Source: Alphaproteobacteria bacterium (GTDB lineage Bacteria > Pseudomonadota > Alphaproteobacteria > Rs-D84). From it: DNA of 35,456 bases. The notes beneath the pieces were generated by a model. It saw nothing but the letters and a program-made list of their open reading frames with translations. It had not been told where the DNA came from and did no database searches. Within the stretch, counting starts at the first letter, position 1; every line of letters begins with the position of its first letter. This document shows positions 7,756-17,917 of the stretch, piece by piece. The stretch lies in NCBI GenBank assembly GCA_017436325.1, contig JAFSDI010000002.1, positions 1-35,456 of the forward strand, given 5' to 3'. The translations under genes were made by a program, and so were the position numbers.

Positions 7756-9084
7756 TTAATTATTAGCCGGACAAGTTGTTTCTTCAACAGTATCAAGCGA
7801 TGGTAAGGTTGTTGAATTAAACCCAGCCATACAAGCATTACAATATTCAACCGCACCAGTAGATGGTGTAAGAGTAACCGAACAAACGGCACTCGGCTGA
7901 CCATTTGGAGCCTCCACAGGATCACAATCCTTCGCCCATACAGATTTAAAGTCACGATTAGCAGTCAACACCCAGTTCTTAGGCAATGTAGAGCTAATAA
8001 ACTGCGTAGCAGACGCTCTAGTTACCATGGTGCCACACAATGAAGATAATGAAATCGTAGTAGTCTCAGTAGCATCATCAACAGCATTTGTACACATTGC
8101 ACGCAACACATAACCAATTGTCGAAGGCAGGTTTGCCGTCGTCACAGCAGTACCATTTCTCTTCCAAGTTGCATTATTCCCAGCCTTGCCTGGATTCGTA
8201 TACGTCAAAGTATCATTTGCAGAACCAGATTTACTCAAGAATCTAACTGTATAACTATTCGGCGCATACTTTGGTCTAACACGTACAGTCGAACCCTCAA
8301 GGATAGCACCCTTAACAGTAAACTTAGATGGATCAGCCACAGCTGTATAATCCGGATTCGAAATTCCAGAACTTATCCGATATTCCCAACCCGTAATCGC
8401 ATACCCATTTACATTACAATAAGGCACACCATTCCCAGCATTCGTCAAATCAAACAATACACCAGCTTGAATAGTCGTTGGAATATCAGAAGCAATCGCA
8501 ACACTTGACGGAACATATTCAGAACTGTGTGTACATTCTATAACAAAATCATAGCCATTCAAAGTAACATTAACTGGATAAACTTCAAACTGCGTACCGT
8601 TAGGAACAACACTACCATCATCCATCTCAAAAAACTCATCATTTATAGCCACGTTCTTTGCAATCGTCTTTTCAAAATTAACACCAGACGTTGTCGAAGC
8701 AACCTTCCAGGCAGTGAAAGAATATACACTATCATCACCAGTACAACCAGTCGGATCCGACAACAATACTTCAGAACCACTACCATACGTATAGCTTAAT
8801 TCACTACCCAAAGCAGGACACCAACCTACACCACCAGCAGGAACACAAACATCATTACCTGAAGTACCCCGCGTGTTGTTACAATCATTAGATTCAAACT
8901 GATACCAAAAGTCTTCAAACTCACCTTTATTAACATAAGTTAAAGTATACTGGTTCCCACTACACGACGGATTATAAACACCAACATATGGTTCCAGAGT
9001 ATCTTGCGCCGCCATTGCATTACCATTAAAAACAAACACCGCCGCCAAAGCAGACAAAGATGTTAAAATTTTTGTTTTATTCAT
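7756..9084 (-). CDS. Secreted Cys-rich protein, 442 aa
   Basis: A clear signal peptide (MNKTKILTSLSALAAVFVFNGNAMA, residues 1-25) follows a strong GGAAGGGAAA ribosome-binding site. The mature protein is rich in Thr, Asn, Val and paired Cys. It contains stretches such as YTLTYVNKGEF and YTVRFLSKSG that resemble the strand pattern of InlB B-repeat/TIGR02543 modules. The C-terminus has a CNACMAGF segment close to the CLAGYH segment at the end of the 784-aa protein downstream, so the two are probably related and form one surface locus. They are 134 bases apart on the same strand. No membrane anchor is visible. Function unknown. Confidence 0.75.
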   Translation of the reverse strand: MNKTKILTSLSALAAVFVFNGNAMAAQDTLEPYVGVYNPSCSGNQYTLTYVNKGEFEDFWYQFESNDCNNTRGTSGNDVCVPAGGVGWCPALGSELSYTYGSGSEVLLSDPTGCTGDDSVYSFTAWKVASTTSGVNFEKTIAKNVAINDEFFEMDDGSVVPNGTQFEVYPVNVTLNGYDFVIECTHSSEYVPSSVAIASDIPTTIQAGVLFDLTNAGNGVPYCNVNGYAITGWEYRISSGISNPDYTAVADPSKFTVKGAILEGSTVRVRPKYAPNSYTVRFLSKSGSANDTLTYTNPGKAGNNATWKRNGTAVTTANLPSTIGYVLRAMCTNAVDDATETTTISLSSLCGTMVTRASATQFISSTLPKNWVLTANRDFKSVWAKDCDPVEAPNGQPSAVCSVTLTPSTGAVEYCNACMAGFNSTTLPSLDTVEETTCPANN

Positions 9085-9225
9085 TTTCCCTTCCTTTTTC
9101 CTTGTTTTTTCTTTCTTTTCTCAGTTTAAAAATCACTTTTTTTCAAGTATTTTAAACAACCTTAATCGAATCATAACAAATTATAAACTTTTAATGCAAG
9201 TGTTTTTTATATAAATATATCATCA

Positions 9226-9888
9226 TTACCATTCAATTGGTGTTTTTCCCAACCTTGTTAAATACTCATTCGCACGACTAAAATGACGACAGCCAAAAAA
9301 ACCACGATACACAGACAGCGGCGATGGATGCGCAGCACACAATACTAAATTCTTTTGCCCATCCACCAGCGCGGCTTTTTTCTGGGCATATCCACCCCAC
9401 AGCATATAGACAATATTTTCACGCGCACTAAGCACACGAATTACACTATCTGTAAATTCTTCCCATCCACACCCCGCATGCGATGCCGCCATATGCGCCC
9501 GAACCGTCAATGTCGAATTCATCAGTAACACACCCTGATGCGCCCAATGGGTCAAGTCACCATTTGTGACACTTGGCCGACCAATATCAGACTCAATTTC
9601 TTTATATATATTTTTCAGTGACGGCGGCACCGGTGTTGGTGGCAAAACCGAAAAACACAGCCCATGCGCCTGATTTGGTTCATGATATGGGTCTTGACCG
9701 ATAATCACAACCTTTACCCTGTCCAACGGACATAAATTAAACGCATTAAAAATATTTTTCGGCGCCGGATAAACAGTTTTTCCAGACAAGTATTCCCCAC
9801 GCACAAAATCAGTCAATTTAATAAAATAATCCTTGTCAAATTCCGCCTTCAAGGCATCTTTCCAAGATTGTTCTATATTTACATTCAT
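9226..9888 (-). CDS. ung: Uracil-DNA glycosylase, 220 aa
   Basis: Family 1 UNG removes uracil from DNA as the first step of base excision repair. The water-activating loop GQDPYH is at residues 64-69 (catalytic Asp66) and the DNA-intercalation/catalytic loop HPSPLS at 187-192 (His187). Between them is LLMNSTLTVR, the usual LLLN-x-x-LTVR segment. The length is normal for the family. The start at 9888 follows AGAGGG; the longer open frame upstream runs through the 105-bp repeat and is not part of the protein. The next gene upstream is another glycosylase-like gene, so this is a small repair cluster with gyrB beyond. Confidence 0.96.
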   Translation of the reverse strand: MNVNIEQSWKDALKAEFDKDYFIKLTDFVRGEYLSGKTVYPAPKNIFNAFNLCPLDRVKVVIIGQDPYHEPNQAHGLCFSVLPPTPVPPSLKNIYKEIESDIGRPSVTNGDLTHWAHQGVLLMNSTLTVRAHMAASHAGCGWEEFTDSVIRVLSARENIVYMLWGGYAQKKAALVDGQKNLVLCAAHPSPLSVYRGFFGCRHFSRANEYLTRLGKTPIEW

Positions 9889-9902
9889 AATAACCCTCTT
9901 TA

Positions 9903-10103
9903 TCTGACAAAAACACAAATCACGCCGCCCTAATCCCCTTCGTCTGGCGAAGGGGTGGATTGCGAATCCCATTCGCAAGACGGGGTAGTGGTCTTAATCC
10001 CCGCCCGTCTGACAAAACCACAAATCGTGCCGCCCTAATCCCCTTCGTCTGGCGAAGGGGTGGATTGCGAATCCCATTCGCAAGACGGGGTAGTGGTCTT
10101 AAT
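9903..10103. repeat. 105-bp tandem repeat, nearly two copies, with two hairpins each
   Basis: A unit starting TCTGACAAAA repeats at 9903 and 10008. The 75 bp at 9924-9998 and 10029-10103 look identical. Each unit carries the hairpins CCCCTTCG-tctgg-CGAAGGGG and GCGAAT-ccc-ATTCGC and is far more GC-rich than its surroundings. The second copy overlaps the last codons of the gene ending at 10099. It lies between two reverse-strand repair genes. The frame is open through the repeat, but the translation is low-complexity and I treat it as non-coding. Confidence 0.9.
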
Positions 10104-10785
10104 ACACTCCCTTTGGTTTGTGCAAGCAATCGTCCATAGAAATCAATTTTTGTTGACACGCGCGCCACAAAACCACATCTATATACCCGCGTGGCAAGCC
10201 TGTTTCACGAACCAAATGCGCAAACATATCATCACAAGCAGATTTGATTTCTGGCAACAAATTCCCGTTATCAATTGGCAAATCTTTCCCAACAAAAGAA
10301 CAACCAAGTCGCTGAATCCAGATGTCATATTTCACAACATCTTCGCCAAGATTGCGCGCCAAATGATTTGCAGTAATTTTACCAATATGTGGTAATTTTT
10401 GCAAATAAATTAACTTTTCTTCCAATGAATCTATGAAATAATAAGCATCACGCAAAGATTGCCTTAATTGCCAAATTTCACAAATTGCTTTAACTTTATT
10501 TTTATTGTTAAATAATCCAATTAACAGATTGTAATTTGCGCCAAATACACGCAACGATTCCATAATTTTTTTATAAATCTTTTTTGCAGTAATTTGTGAA
10601 AATCCACCTGCCAAAATTACATAGATACAATGGCCCGCAAATGTGTCTGCATCGTAAATTTTTCGCGAACGCAAGTTTTGTAAAATCTCGTCAAAAGATT
10701 GCGCATCACTGTCCAGCCCTGCCCCACGTAATCGCGCATCTAAATCAAAAAACCATTCCCGCGAAAAATCAATCATTCGCGACAT
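10099..10785 (-). CDS. HhH-GPD family DNA glycosylase-like protein, 228 aa
   Basis: A helix-hairpin-helix segment LPHIGKITANHLARNLG at residues 131-147 is followed by KYDIWIQRLG with Asp154. This is the spacing of the catalytic Asp in the HhH-GPD superfamily (endonuclease III, MutY, AlkA, OGG1). The position that holds the lyase Lys in endonuclease III (G-R-K-T-A) is Ile137 here (G-K-I-T-A), so a monofunctional enzyme is more likely. No FeS-cluster cysteines follow. The substrate base is not clear from sequence. The start follows AAAGGTATTATT. The stop codon lies inside the last bases of the 105-bp repeat. Neighbours are ung and gyrB. Confidence 0.7.
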   Translation of the reverse strand: MSRMIDFSREWFFDLDARLRGAGLDSDAQSFDEILQNLRSRKIYDADTFAGHCIYVILAGGFSQITAKKIYKKIMESLRVFGANYNLLIGLFNNKNKVKAICEIWQLRQSLRDAYYFIDSLEEKLIYLQKLPHIGKITANHLARNLGEDVVKYDIWIQRLGCSFVGKDLPIDNGNLLPEIKSACDDMFAHLVRETGLPRGYIDVVLWRACQQKLISMDDCLHKPKGVY

Positions 10786-10809
10786 AATAATACCTTTTTT
10801 TAAGATTAT

Positions 10810-10827
10810 GGCGCGGAAAACCGCGCC
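10810..10827 (-). terminator. GC-rich hairpin after gyrB
   Basis: GGCGCGG-aaaa-CCGCGCC is a perfect 7-bp stem six bases beyond the gyrB stop. No good T-run follows on the reverse strand, so it may act as a 3' stabiliser or a weak terminator. Confidence 0.5.
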
Positions 10828-10833
10828 AACAGA

Positions 10834-13290
<2,457 letters not shown>

Positions 13291-13306
13291 GAAAAAAGGG
13301 AAATTT

Positions 13307-13876
13307 ATGAAGTTTAAATTATTATATTTTGGTGACATTTTAATTAATCCAAAAAAAAGGGCACAACACATCGCGGATATACGTATGCAATTTCACCCGC
13401 AACTAAAGAAATTAATAGAACACAGTCCTTGGACAAATTTGACACAGTATATGGTACCCAATCCAACAAAAAGTCCTGTTACAACCCGTCATATTGGTGG
13501 AATTGATTGGAATCCAATAATCACCCCAAATTTAAAGTTAATTGCAGAATTAGACATACAAATGTTACACCCAGAAATCGTTGGTGTACCACGCAGCGAC
13601 ATCGACAATCGCGTAAAAACAATCCTAGATGGTCTGCGTTGTCCACAAAACGAACACGAAATTGGTGCCAACACACCACGCGATATTGGGCCAATATACA
13701 CACTGCTTGATGACGATCATTTAATAACCAAGCTGTCTGTAAACACCAGTCACTTACTTGACACATCACTATTTGCAGACCACATAATTCGCACACCGGA
13801 TTCAATCTTTATGTTAATTGATGTCAATGTCCGCGTTGCCGAAGGAACCTTAGAAAACCTTCCATTTATGGTCTAA
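13307..13876 (+). CDS. RusA-like Holliday junction resolvase candidate, 189 aa
   Basis: The segment SDIDNRVKTILDGL (Asp98, Asp100, Lys104, Asp108) followed by LLDDDHLITKLSV (Asp135-137) matches the pattern of the RusA family. In RusA, two aspartates and a lysine in D-x-D-N-x-x-K, together with a later acidic residue, form the metal site that cuts four-way junctions. The protein is longer than E. coli RusA (120 aa), with extra N-terminal residues and an insertion between the acidic segments. The start at 13307 follows AAAAAAGGGAAATTT. It stands alone, divergent from gyrB. RusA genes are often phage-derived, but no other phage gene is near. A related nuclease fold is possible. Confidence 0.6.
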   Translation: MKFKLLYFGDILINPKKRAQHIADIRMQFHPQLKKLIEHSPWTNLTQYMVPNPTKSPVTTRHIGGIDWNPIITPNLKLIAELDIQMLHPEIVGVPRSDIDNRVKTILDGLRCPQNEHEIGANTPRDIGPIYTLLDDDHLITKLSVNTSHLLDTSLFADHIIRTPDSIFMLIDVNVRVAEGTLENLPFMV

Positions 13877-13881
13877 GAACA

Positions 13882-13909
13882 AAAATCCCCGAACTATATC
13901 GGGGATTTT
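13882..13909. terminator. Bidirectional terminator
   Basis: An 11-bp stem AAAATCCCCGA/TCGGGGATTTT with a six-base loop sits between convergent genes ending at 13876 and 13912. A/T runs on both sides suit both directions. Confidence 0.8.
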
Positions 13910-13911
13910 CT

Positions 13912-14487
13912 TTATATTTCATACCCTTGCTTTAACACAGACAATTGCTCTACCCTTGTTGGTTTTACACCCATCGCTTTTAATTTTTCAGCAGATTGTC
14001 TGTATTTATCTGCTTTTGATTTTTCTATATTTTTCGCCACCAGTGCATCTCTTAATTCTTTTGACGGCGCATAATTACGGACGCGATAAAAATAATCATC
14101 TATCCCTTCATACTTTCCGGTCGCAGCCGACCAAATTCCACGCACATCTTCGATATCATACGAACTATCAGATTTATCCTGCGCCCCAAACTCAACCCGT
14201 TCACCATTTATTTTTACCGCAAAACGATTTGCCCCATCTAAACGTTCCAGTGTTATATCTTTTCCAATTTTAATAGTTTTCGCATGATTTGCATTTTTTT
14301 GTTTTGCATCAACAACCCTGCCACTCAGGGGATTTGCTTCATTTCTTTGTCCAGCATCATAATGCCAATTTACGTTATTATTACCTAAAACAGTTGGAAT
14401 TCCATCAACCGTTTCAACAATCACCTGATTATTATCATCTTTCAAGGCATCAATCAATTGCAACAAAATCGCTTTTTTATCTGTCAT
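13912..14487 (-). CDS. Hypothetical protein, 191 aa
   Basis: This is a soluble, charged protein without a signal peptide or membrane helix, and I do not recognise a family. Residues 1-45 look like a helix followed by a short strand region. The middle (about 70-110) reads as beta strands (ITLERLDGANRFAVKINGERVEF). The C-terminal 60 residues are Lys/Ala-rich helix. The start at 14487 follows AAAAGGTG; an upstream ATG lies in the stem of the preceding terminator and is less likely. That terminator separates it from tatA, so it probably has its own promoter or depends on read-through. Confidence 0.7.
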   Translation of the reverse strand: MTDKKAILLQLIDALKDDNNQVIVETVDGIPTVLGNNNVNWHYDAGQRNEANPLSGRVVDAKQKNANHAKTIKIGKDITLERLDGANRFAVKINGERVEFGAQDKSDSSYDIEDVRGIWSAATGKYEGIDDYFYRVRNYAPSKELRDALVAKNIEKSKADKYRQSAEKLKAMGVKPTRVEQLSVLKQGYEI

Positions 14488-14507
14488 AAGCACACCTTTT
14501 AATAAAA

Positions 14508-14540
14508 AAAACAATTCCACATCATTTGCAGAATTGTTTT
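14508..14540 (-). terminator. Terminator downstream of tatA
   Basis: On the reverse strand 10-bp arms AAAACAATTC/GAATTGTTTT around a 13-base loop are followed by further T residues, eight bases after the tatA stop. Confidence 0.7.
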
Positions 14541-14547
14541 ATTATCA

Positions 14548-14730
14548 TTAATTCTTTTCAGATTTTCTTTTTTTATCTGACTTTTTCACATCTGTCTTTA
14601 ATTCTTTTTTAAAGACATTTAATCCATTTGCCAAATTTTTCATCATAGTTGGAATTTTATTATGACCAAACAAAATTGCAACCAATACAACAATTATTAA
14701 AATCTCTGCCCAACCAAGCCGTCCAAACAT
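14548..14730 (-). CDS. tatA: Sec-independent translocase protein TatA/E, 60 aa
   Basis: TatA forms the pore-like assembly of the twin-arginine pathway, which exports folded proteins across the inner membrane. The protein has the short N-terminal membrane helix (LGWAEILIIVVLVAILF), the FGHNKIP hinge and the amphipathic helix with a conserved Gly and Phe-Lys (MKNLANGLNVFKKELK). A Lys-rich tail follows. I start at 14730 after AAGGAG, which gives the classic MFG opening; the longer frame adds seven residues that include the ribosome-binding site. It follows the SPOR-protein gene closely. tatB and tatC are not in the window. Confidence 0.9.
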   Translation of the reverse strand: MFGRLGWAEILIIVVLVAILFGHNKIPTMMKNLANGLNVFKKELKTDVKKSDKKRKSEKN

Positions 14731-14751
14731 AATAAACTCCTTAGAAACCAA

Positions 14752-15549
14752 TTATTTTGCAACATAGCAATCCAATCCATCGGATTTAGCATTTCTGCAA
14801 AAACCATTTGCATCATTTGCTGTTGCAAATCCGACACGCAATCTGTATGTTGTTGTTCCATTTTTTAACTGTGCCGCCAATATAACAAACTGCTTACCTG
14901 CGAACAAGCTTTTATGTTCATTTGTAATTTTACGCTGTGCCGCCTCTGCCAAGGCACGTGTACTATAAGAACCAAATTGTACATACCAAGACGCAGCACC
15001 TGTTCTGGCTGTTACAGTTTTCTTTTCTGTTTTTTTCTGTTGTTGTGTTTTCACAGATGTCTTTTTTTCTGTTGCTCTTGGTTTTACATCTGTTTTTGCT
15101 GCGGGATTAAACTTAACTTCTTTACGTTCTTCGACAACACGCACTGGTATTCCTGCATTTTCATCATTTGGTTTCGCCTGAACTTCTTCTATTTTTTTAA
15201 CCTCTTTTGGTTGTTGTACGACCTGTGGTTTTGGTTGTACTTTTACATCTTGCTTTTCTACCACCTGCACAGGTTTCACTGGTGGCATAACATTCATTTC
15301 CACAGGCACCCCATCATCAGTTGTAAATTCAACCGGCACATCCAAATCGACTTCGATAGTCGAAGAAGAATCATCACTAATTGCCTGAACAATTATATAA
15401 GTTGCCAATATAATAACAGCCACACCAACAGACAATAATAACCAAGGTTTTTTTGGTCTTGGTGCAACAAATGGTGGCACATCAGGCAACGCATCAACAG
15501 AATCCGTATCATCCAAGTCCAACAAATCTAAATTATTATCATCATTCAT
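14752..15549 (-). CDS. SPOR-domain membrane protein, 265 aa
   Basis: The layout is like FtsN: a short acidic cytoplasmic tail (1-33), one membrane helix (about 35-58, LLLSVGVAVIILATYIIVQA), a long Pro/Lys/Val-rich periplasmic linker (about 60-175) and a C-terminal SPOR domain (about 183-263). The SPOR domain contains WYVQFGSYSTRALAEAAQ and TYRLRVGFAT. SPOR domains bind glycan strands stripped of stem peptides, which concentrate at the division septum. A role in division or septal peptidoglycan is likely. The start follows AGAGAGGGATTTATT. It is directly upstream of tatA, whose ribosome-binding site lies at its stop codon, so the two are cotranscribed. Confidence 0.85.
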   Translation of the reverse strand: MNDDNNLDLLDLDDTDSVDALPDVPPFVAPRPKKPWLLLSVGVAVIILATYIIVQAISDDSSSTIEVDLDVPVEFTTDDGVPVEMNVMPPVKPVQVVEKQDVKVQPKPQVVQQPKEVKKIEEVQAKPNDENAGIPVRVVEERKEVKFNPAAKTDVKPRATEKKTSVKTQQQKKTEKKTVTARTGAASWYVQFGSYSTRALAEAAQRKITNEHKSLFAGKQFVILAAQLKNGTTTYRLRVGFATANDANGFCRNAKSDGLDCYVAK

Positions 15550-15630
15550 AATAAATCCCTCTCTGGTATAAAATTAAGTTTTCAATACATTATACCACAA
15601 AAAAGACAAACAAACAAACAGATATATAAA

Positions 15631-15774
15631 TTATTTTGGCATTTTTCCAAAATTAGGCGGCACAATCAGCTTTTGATTTTCTTGTACAATTGGTTCAACC
15701 TCGCACTTTTTTGCACACCCTGCCAACACAACCGGCACCGCAATCAATGCAATTAACATCAAGATTTTTTTCAT
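15631..15774 (-). CDS. Small lipoprotein, 47 aa
   Basis: The peptide begins with a lipoprotein signal (MKKILMLIALIAVPVVLAGC) whose lipobox VLAGC places the lipidated Cys at residue 20. The mature part is only about 28 residues and ends LIVPPNFGKMPK. This tail recalls the VVPPDF-x-LP pattern of some outer-membrane assembly lipoproteins such as DUF3035/BamF, but the peptide is far too short to be one. The ribosome-binding site AAGGAAGG is strong. It lies between thrS and the SPOR-protein gene on the same strand. A small structural lipoprotein of the envelope is the safest reading. Confidence 0.75.
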   Translation of the reverse strand: MKKILMLIALIAVPVVLAGCAKKCEVEPIVQENQKLIVPPNFGKMPK

Positions 15775-15798
15775 AACAACCTTCCTTTATTTATATCA

Positions 15799-15825
15799 AA
15801 GGCGCGCAAACAAATCACGCGCCTT
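15799..15825 (-). terminator. Hairpin between thrS and the small lipoprotein gene
   Basis: AAGGCGCG and CGCGCCTT form an 8-bp stem around an 11-base loop just beyond the thrS stop. The following T-run is poor on the reverse strand, so termination is uncertain. Confidence 0.45.
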
Positions 15826-15833
15826 ATTATTTT

Positions 15834-17567
15834 TTACAATGGCATCTTTACTGCATTTTTCATCATTTCGACAAATTCATCCAGTGGTAAAGATTCCTGT
15901 TTTTCCTGTCCCAGTTTACGCAGTGTCACAGTTTTATCACTACTTTCTTTTTCACCAACGATTGCGATAATTGGCGTTTTTGCCAATGACAATTCACGGA
16001 TTTTATAGTTAACTTTTTCATCACGCAAATCTGCACGTGCATTAACCCCTGCTGCACACAGACTTGCGACAACTTCATTTGCATATTCTGCATATTTTTG
16101 TGAAATTGGTGTTACAACAACAGGTTCTGGACTTAACCACAATGGTAAATGCCCACCATTTGATTCCAGCAATATTCCCATAAACCTTTCAACAGACCCT
16201 AACATTGCACGATGCAACATAATTGGGCGATGTTTTTCACCATCTTCACCAACATAAGACAAATCAAATCTTTCTGGCAAATTCATATCCAGTTGCACTG
16301 TACCACACTGCCAAACACGCCCCATAGAATCTTTCAGGTAATTATCAATTTTTGGCCCATAGAATGCCGCATCACCTTCTGCGATTTCAAATTCAATACC
16401 ATTTGATTCCAAGGCGTGCTTTAATGCACCTTCTGCCTTGTCCCAAATTTCATCAGACCCGATACGGAATTCAGATTCTTTTCTGGTTGCTAATTTCATT
16501 GTAATTTTATCAAACCCAAACTTTGCATAAATATCCTTGATAAAGCGCAATATTTTAACAACCTCTGCCTCTAACTGTTCTTCGGTACAGAATATATGCG
16601 CATCATCTTGGGTAAATTCACGCACACGCATCAACCCTGACAAACCACCTGCGGCTTCATAACGATGAACCTTACCAAATTCTGCCATATATAATGGTAA
16701 ATCCTTGTACGAACGCAACCCATGTCCAAACACCAACATCCCACCTGGACAAGACATCGGTTTAATACAAAACACCTTACCATCTTGGGTTTTACCAGAA
16801 TAGTTATGTTCACCATATTTTGCCCAATGGCCTGAACGCTCCCACAAACATCTATCCATAACAGATGGTGTAGAAATTTCTTGATATCCTGCTATTTCCT
16901 GACGTGCACGCACATATTCAATTAATTTCCTATAAATTTTATAACCTTTATCATGCCAGAACACAGCCCCAGGTGCATAATCTGGTTCAAAATGGAATAA
17001 ATCCATATCTTTACCCAGTTTACGGTTATCACGCGCGGCGGCTTCTTCCTGCATTTTCAAGAAATTATCTAAATCTTCTTTTGTTTCAAACGCATCGACA
17101 TAAATACGTTGCAGCATTTTATTTTTTGAATCCCCTTTCCAGTACGCACCTGCAACACTACGAATTTTAAAAGAATCTCTTGGTAAATCCTTAGATGTTT
17201 CAACATGTGGTCCACGACACAAATCAACAAAATCACGGAAAGTATAGATAGACAATTGTTCACCTGCCGCGTCATATTCATTTAACCATTCCATTTTATA
17301 TGGTTGTTCTGCAAAGATTTCCTTTGCTTCGTCTAAACTAACATTTTTCTGTTCAAATCGACCATTTGACTTAATCAAGTCGCGCATTTCCTTTTCGATT
17401 TTTGCGAAATCCTCTTCGGAAAAACGATAATCCGTATCAAAATCATAATAAAAACCATTTTCAATTGCAGGCCCCCCTGCGAATTTAACCTGTGGGTGCA
17501 ATTTTTTTACTGCCGCCGCCATAACATGTGCTAACGAATGACGTATCGTTTCAATCGGATAAGACAT
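15834..17567 (-). CDS. thrS: Threonyl-tRNA synthetase lacking the TGS domain, 577 aa
   Basis: ThrRS charges tRNA-Thr and, through its N-terminal editing domain, removes Ser. The protein starts directly with the editing domain: HSLAHVMA gives the HxxxH pair at residues 10 and 14, and VDLCRGPHVE carries the other Cys/His pair. The catalytic core has KPMSCPGGM (zinc Cys), motif 2 around RYEAAGGLSGLMRVREFTQD and motif 3 LHRAMLGSVERFMG. An anticodon-binding domain follows. E. coli ThrRS is 642 aa; the missing part is the roughly 60-residue TGS domain. The upstream 30 bases are AT-rich with an AAGGATTGTTATT ribosome-binding site and no coding extension, so the short form is real. Confidence 0.95.
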   Translation of the reverse strand: MSYPIETIRHSLAHVMAAAVKKLHPQVKFAGGPAIENGFYYDFDTDYRFSEEDFAKIEKEMRDLIKSNGRFEQKNVSLDEAKEIFAEQPYKMEWLNEYDAAGEQLSIYTFRDFVDLCRGPHVETSKDLPRDSFKIRSVAGAYWKGDSKNKMLQRIYVDAFETKEDLDNFLKMQEEAAARDNRKLGKDMDLFHFEPDYAPGAVFWHDKGYKIYRKLIEYVRARQEIAGYQEISTPSVMDRCLWERSGHWAKYGEHNYSGKTQDGKVFCIKPMSCPGGMLVFGHGLRSYKDLPLYMAEFGKVHRYEAAGGLSGLMRVREFTQDDAHIFCTEEQLEAEVVKILRFIKDIYAKFGFDKITMKLATRKESEFRIGSDEIWDKAEGALKHALESNGIEFEIAEGDAAFYGPKIDNYLKDSMGRVWQCGTVQLDMNLPERFDLSYVGEDGEKHRPIMLHRAMLGSVERFMGILLESNGGHLPLWLSPEPVVVTPISQKYAEYANEVVASLCAAGVNARADLRDEKVNYKIRELSLAKTPIIAIVGEKESSDKTVTLRKLGQEKQESLPLDEFVEMMKNAVKMPL

Positions 17568-17889
17568 AATAACAATCCTTTTTATATTTGTTTTTTTAAT
17601 TAATTTGTTTGATTATAAAAATTTACGCGATTTATCGCAATACAGAAATTACACCCCCAACGGGGTTGTAGTATTTGTTGTAAACAAGAATCTAAAAATA
17701 TTCATAACAATATAAAGAATACACCCACTAAAACAAAAAATCAAGTAATTCATATCCCCACCACCATTGTTTTTCGTCATACCAGGCATCAAGCCCCACA
17801 AAAATTACAATTTTTGTTAGTAATTCCAGTCGATAATCCATTGTCCCACAGGGAAATATTTTATATATCAACACACAAAATTAGAAAAA
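17568..17889. other. Non-coding spacer upstream of thrS
   Basis: I find no convincing gene. There is a hairpin CCCC-aac-GGGG with flanking pairs at 17651-17669, and a stretch at 17776-17797 (CGTCATACCAGGC to AAGCCC) that looks like a decayed copy of the GTCATACC-type palindromic repeats I recall from alphaproteobacteria. A 46-codon reverse frame crosses the region but has no ribosome-binding site. The thrS promoter should lie within the last 100 bases. Confidence 0.5.
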
Positions 17890-17895
17890 TAAAAA

Positions 17896-17914
17896 ATTCC
17901 CCAAAATGGGGAAT
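17896..17914 (-). terminator. Terminator of the 718-aa gene
   Basis: ATTCCCC/GGGGAAT with a five-base loop lies immediately after the stop at 17918 and is followed on the reverse strand by TTTTTTATTTTT. Confidence 0.85.
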
Positions 17915-17917
17915 CTA

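Noticed and set aside
9920..10168. Reverse frame reading through the 105-bp repeat with duplicated peptide words
   Set aside because: The duplication follows from the DNA repeat, and the frame overlaps the end of the glycosylase-like gene. No ribosome-binding site or family match is seen.
17649..17789. Reverse 46-codon frame with a possible membrane segment upstream of thrS
   Set aside because: It lacks a ribosome-binding site, and its start lies in what looks like a decayed palindromic repeat. Composition alone does not support coding.
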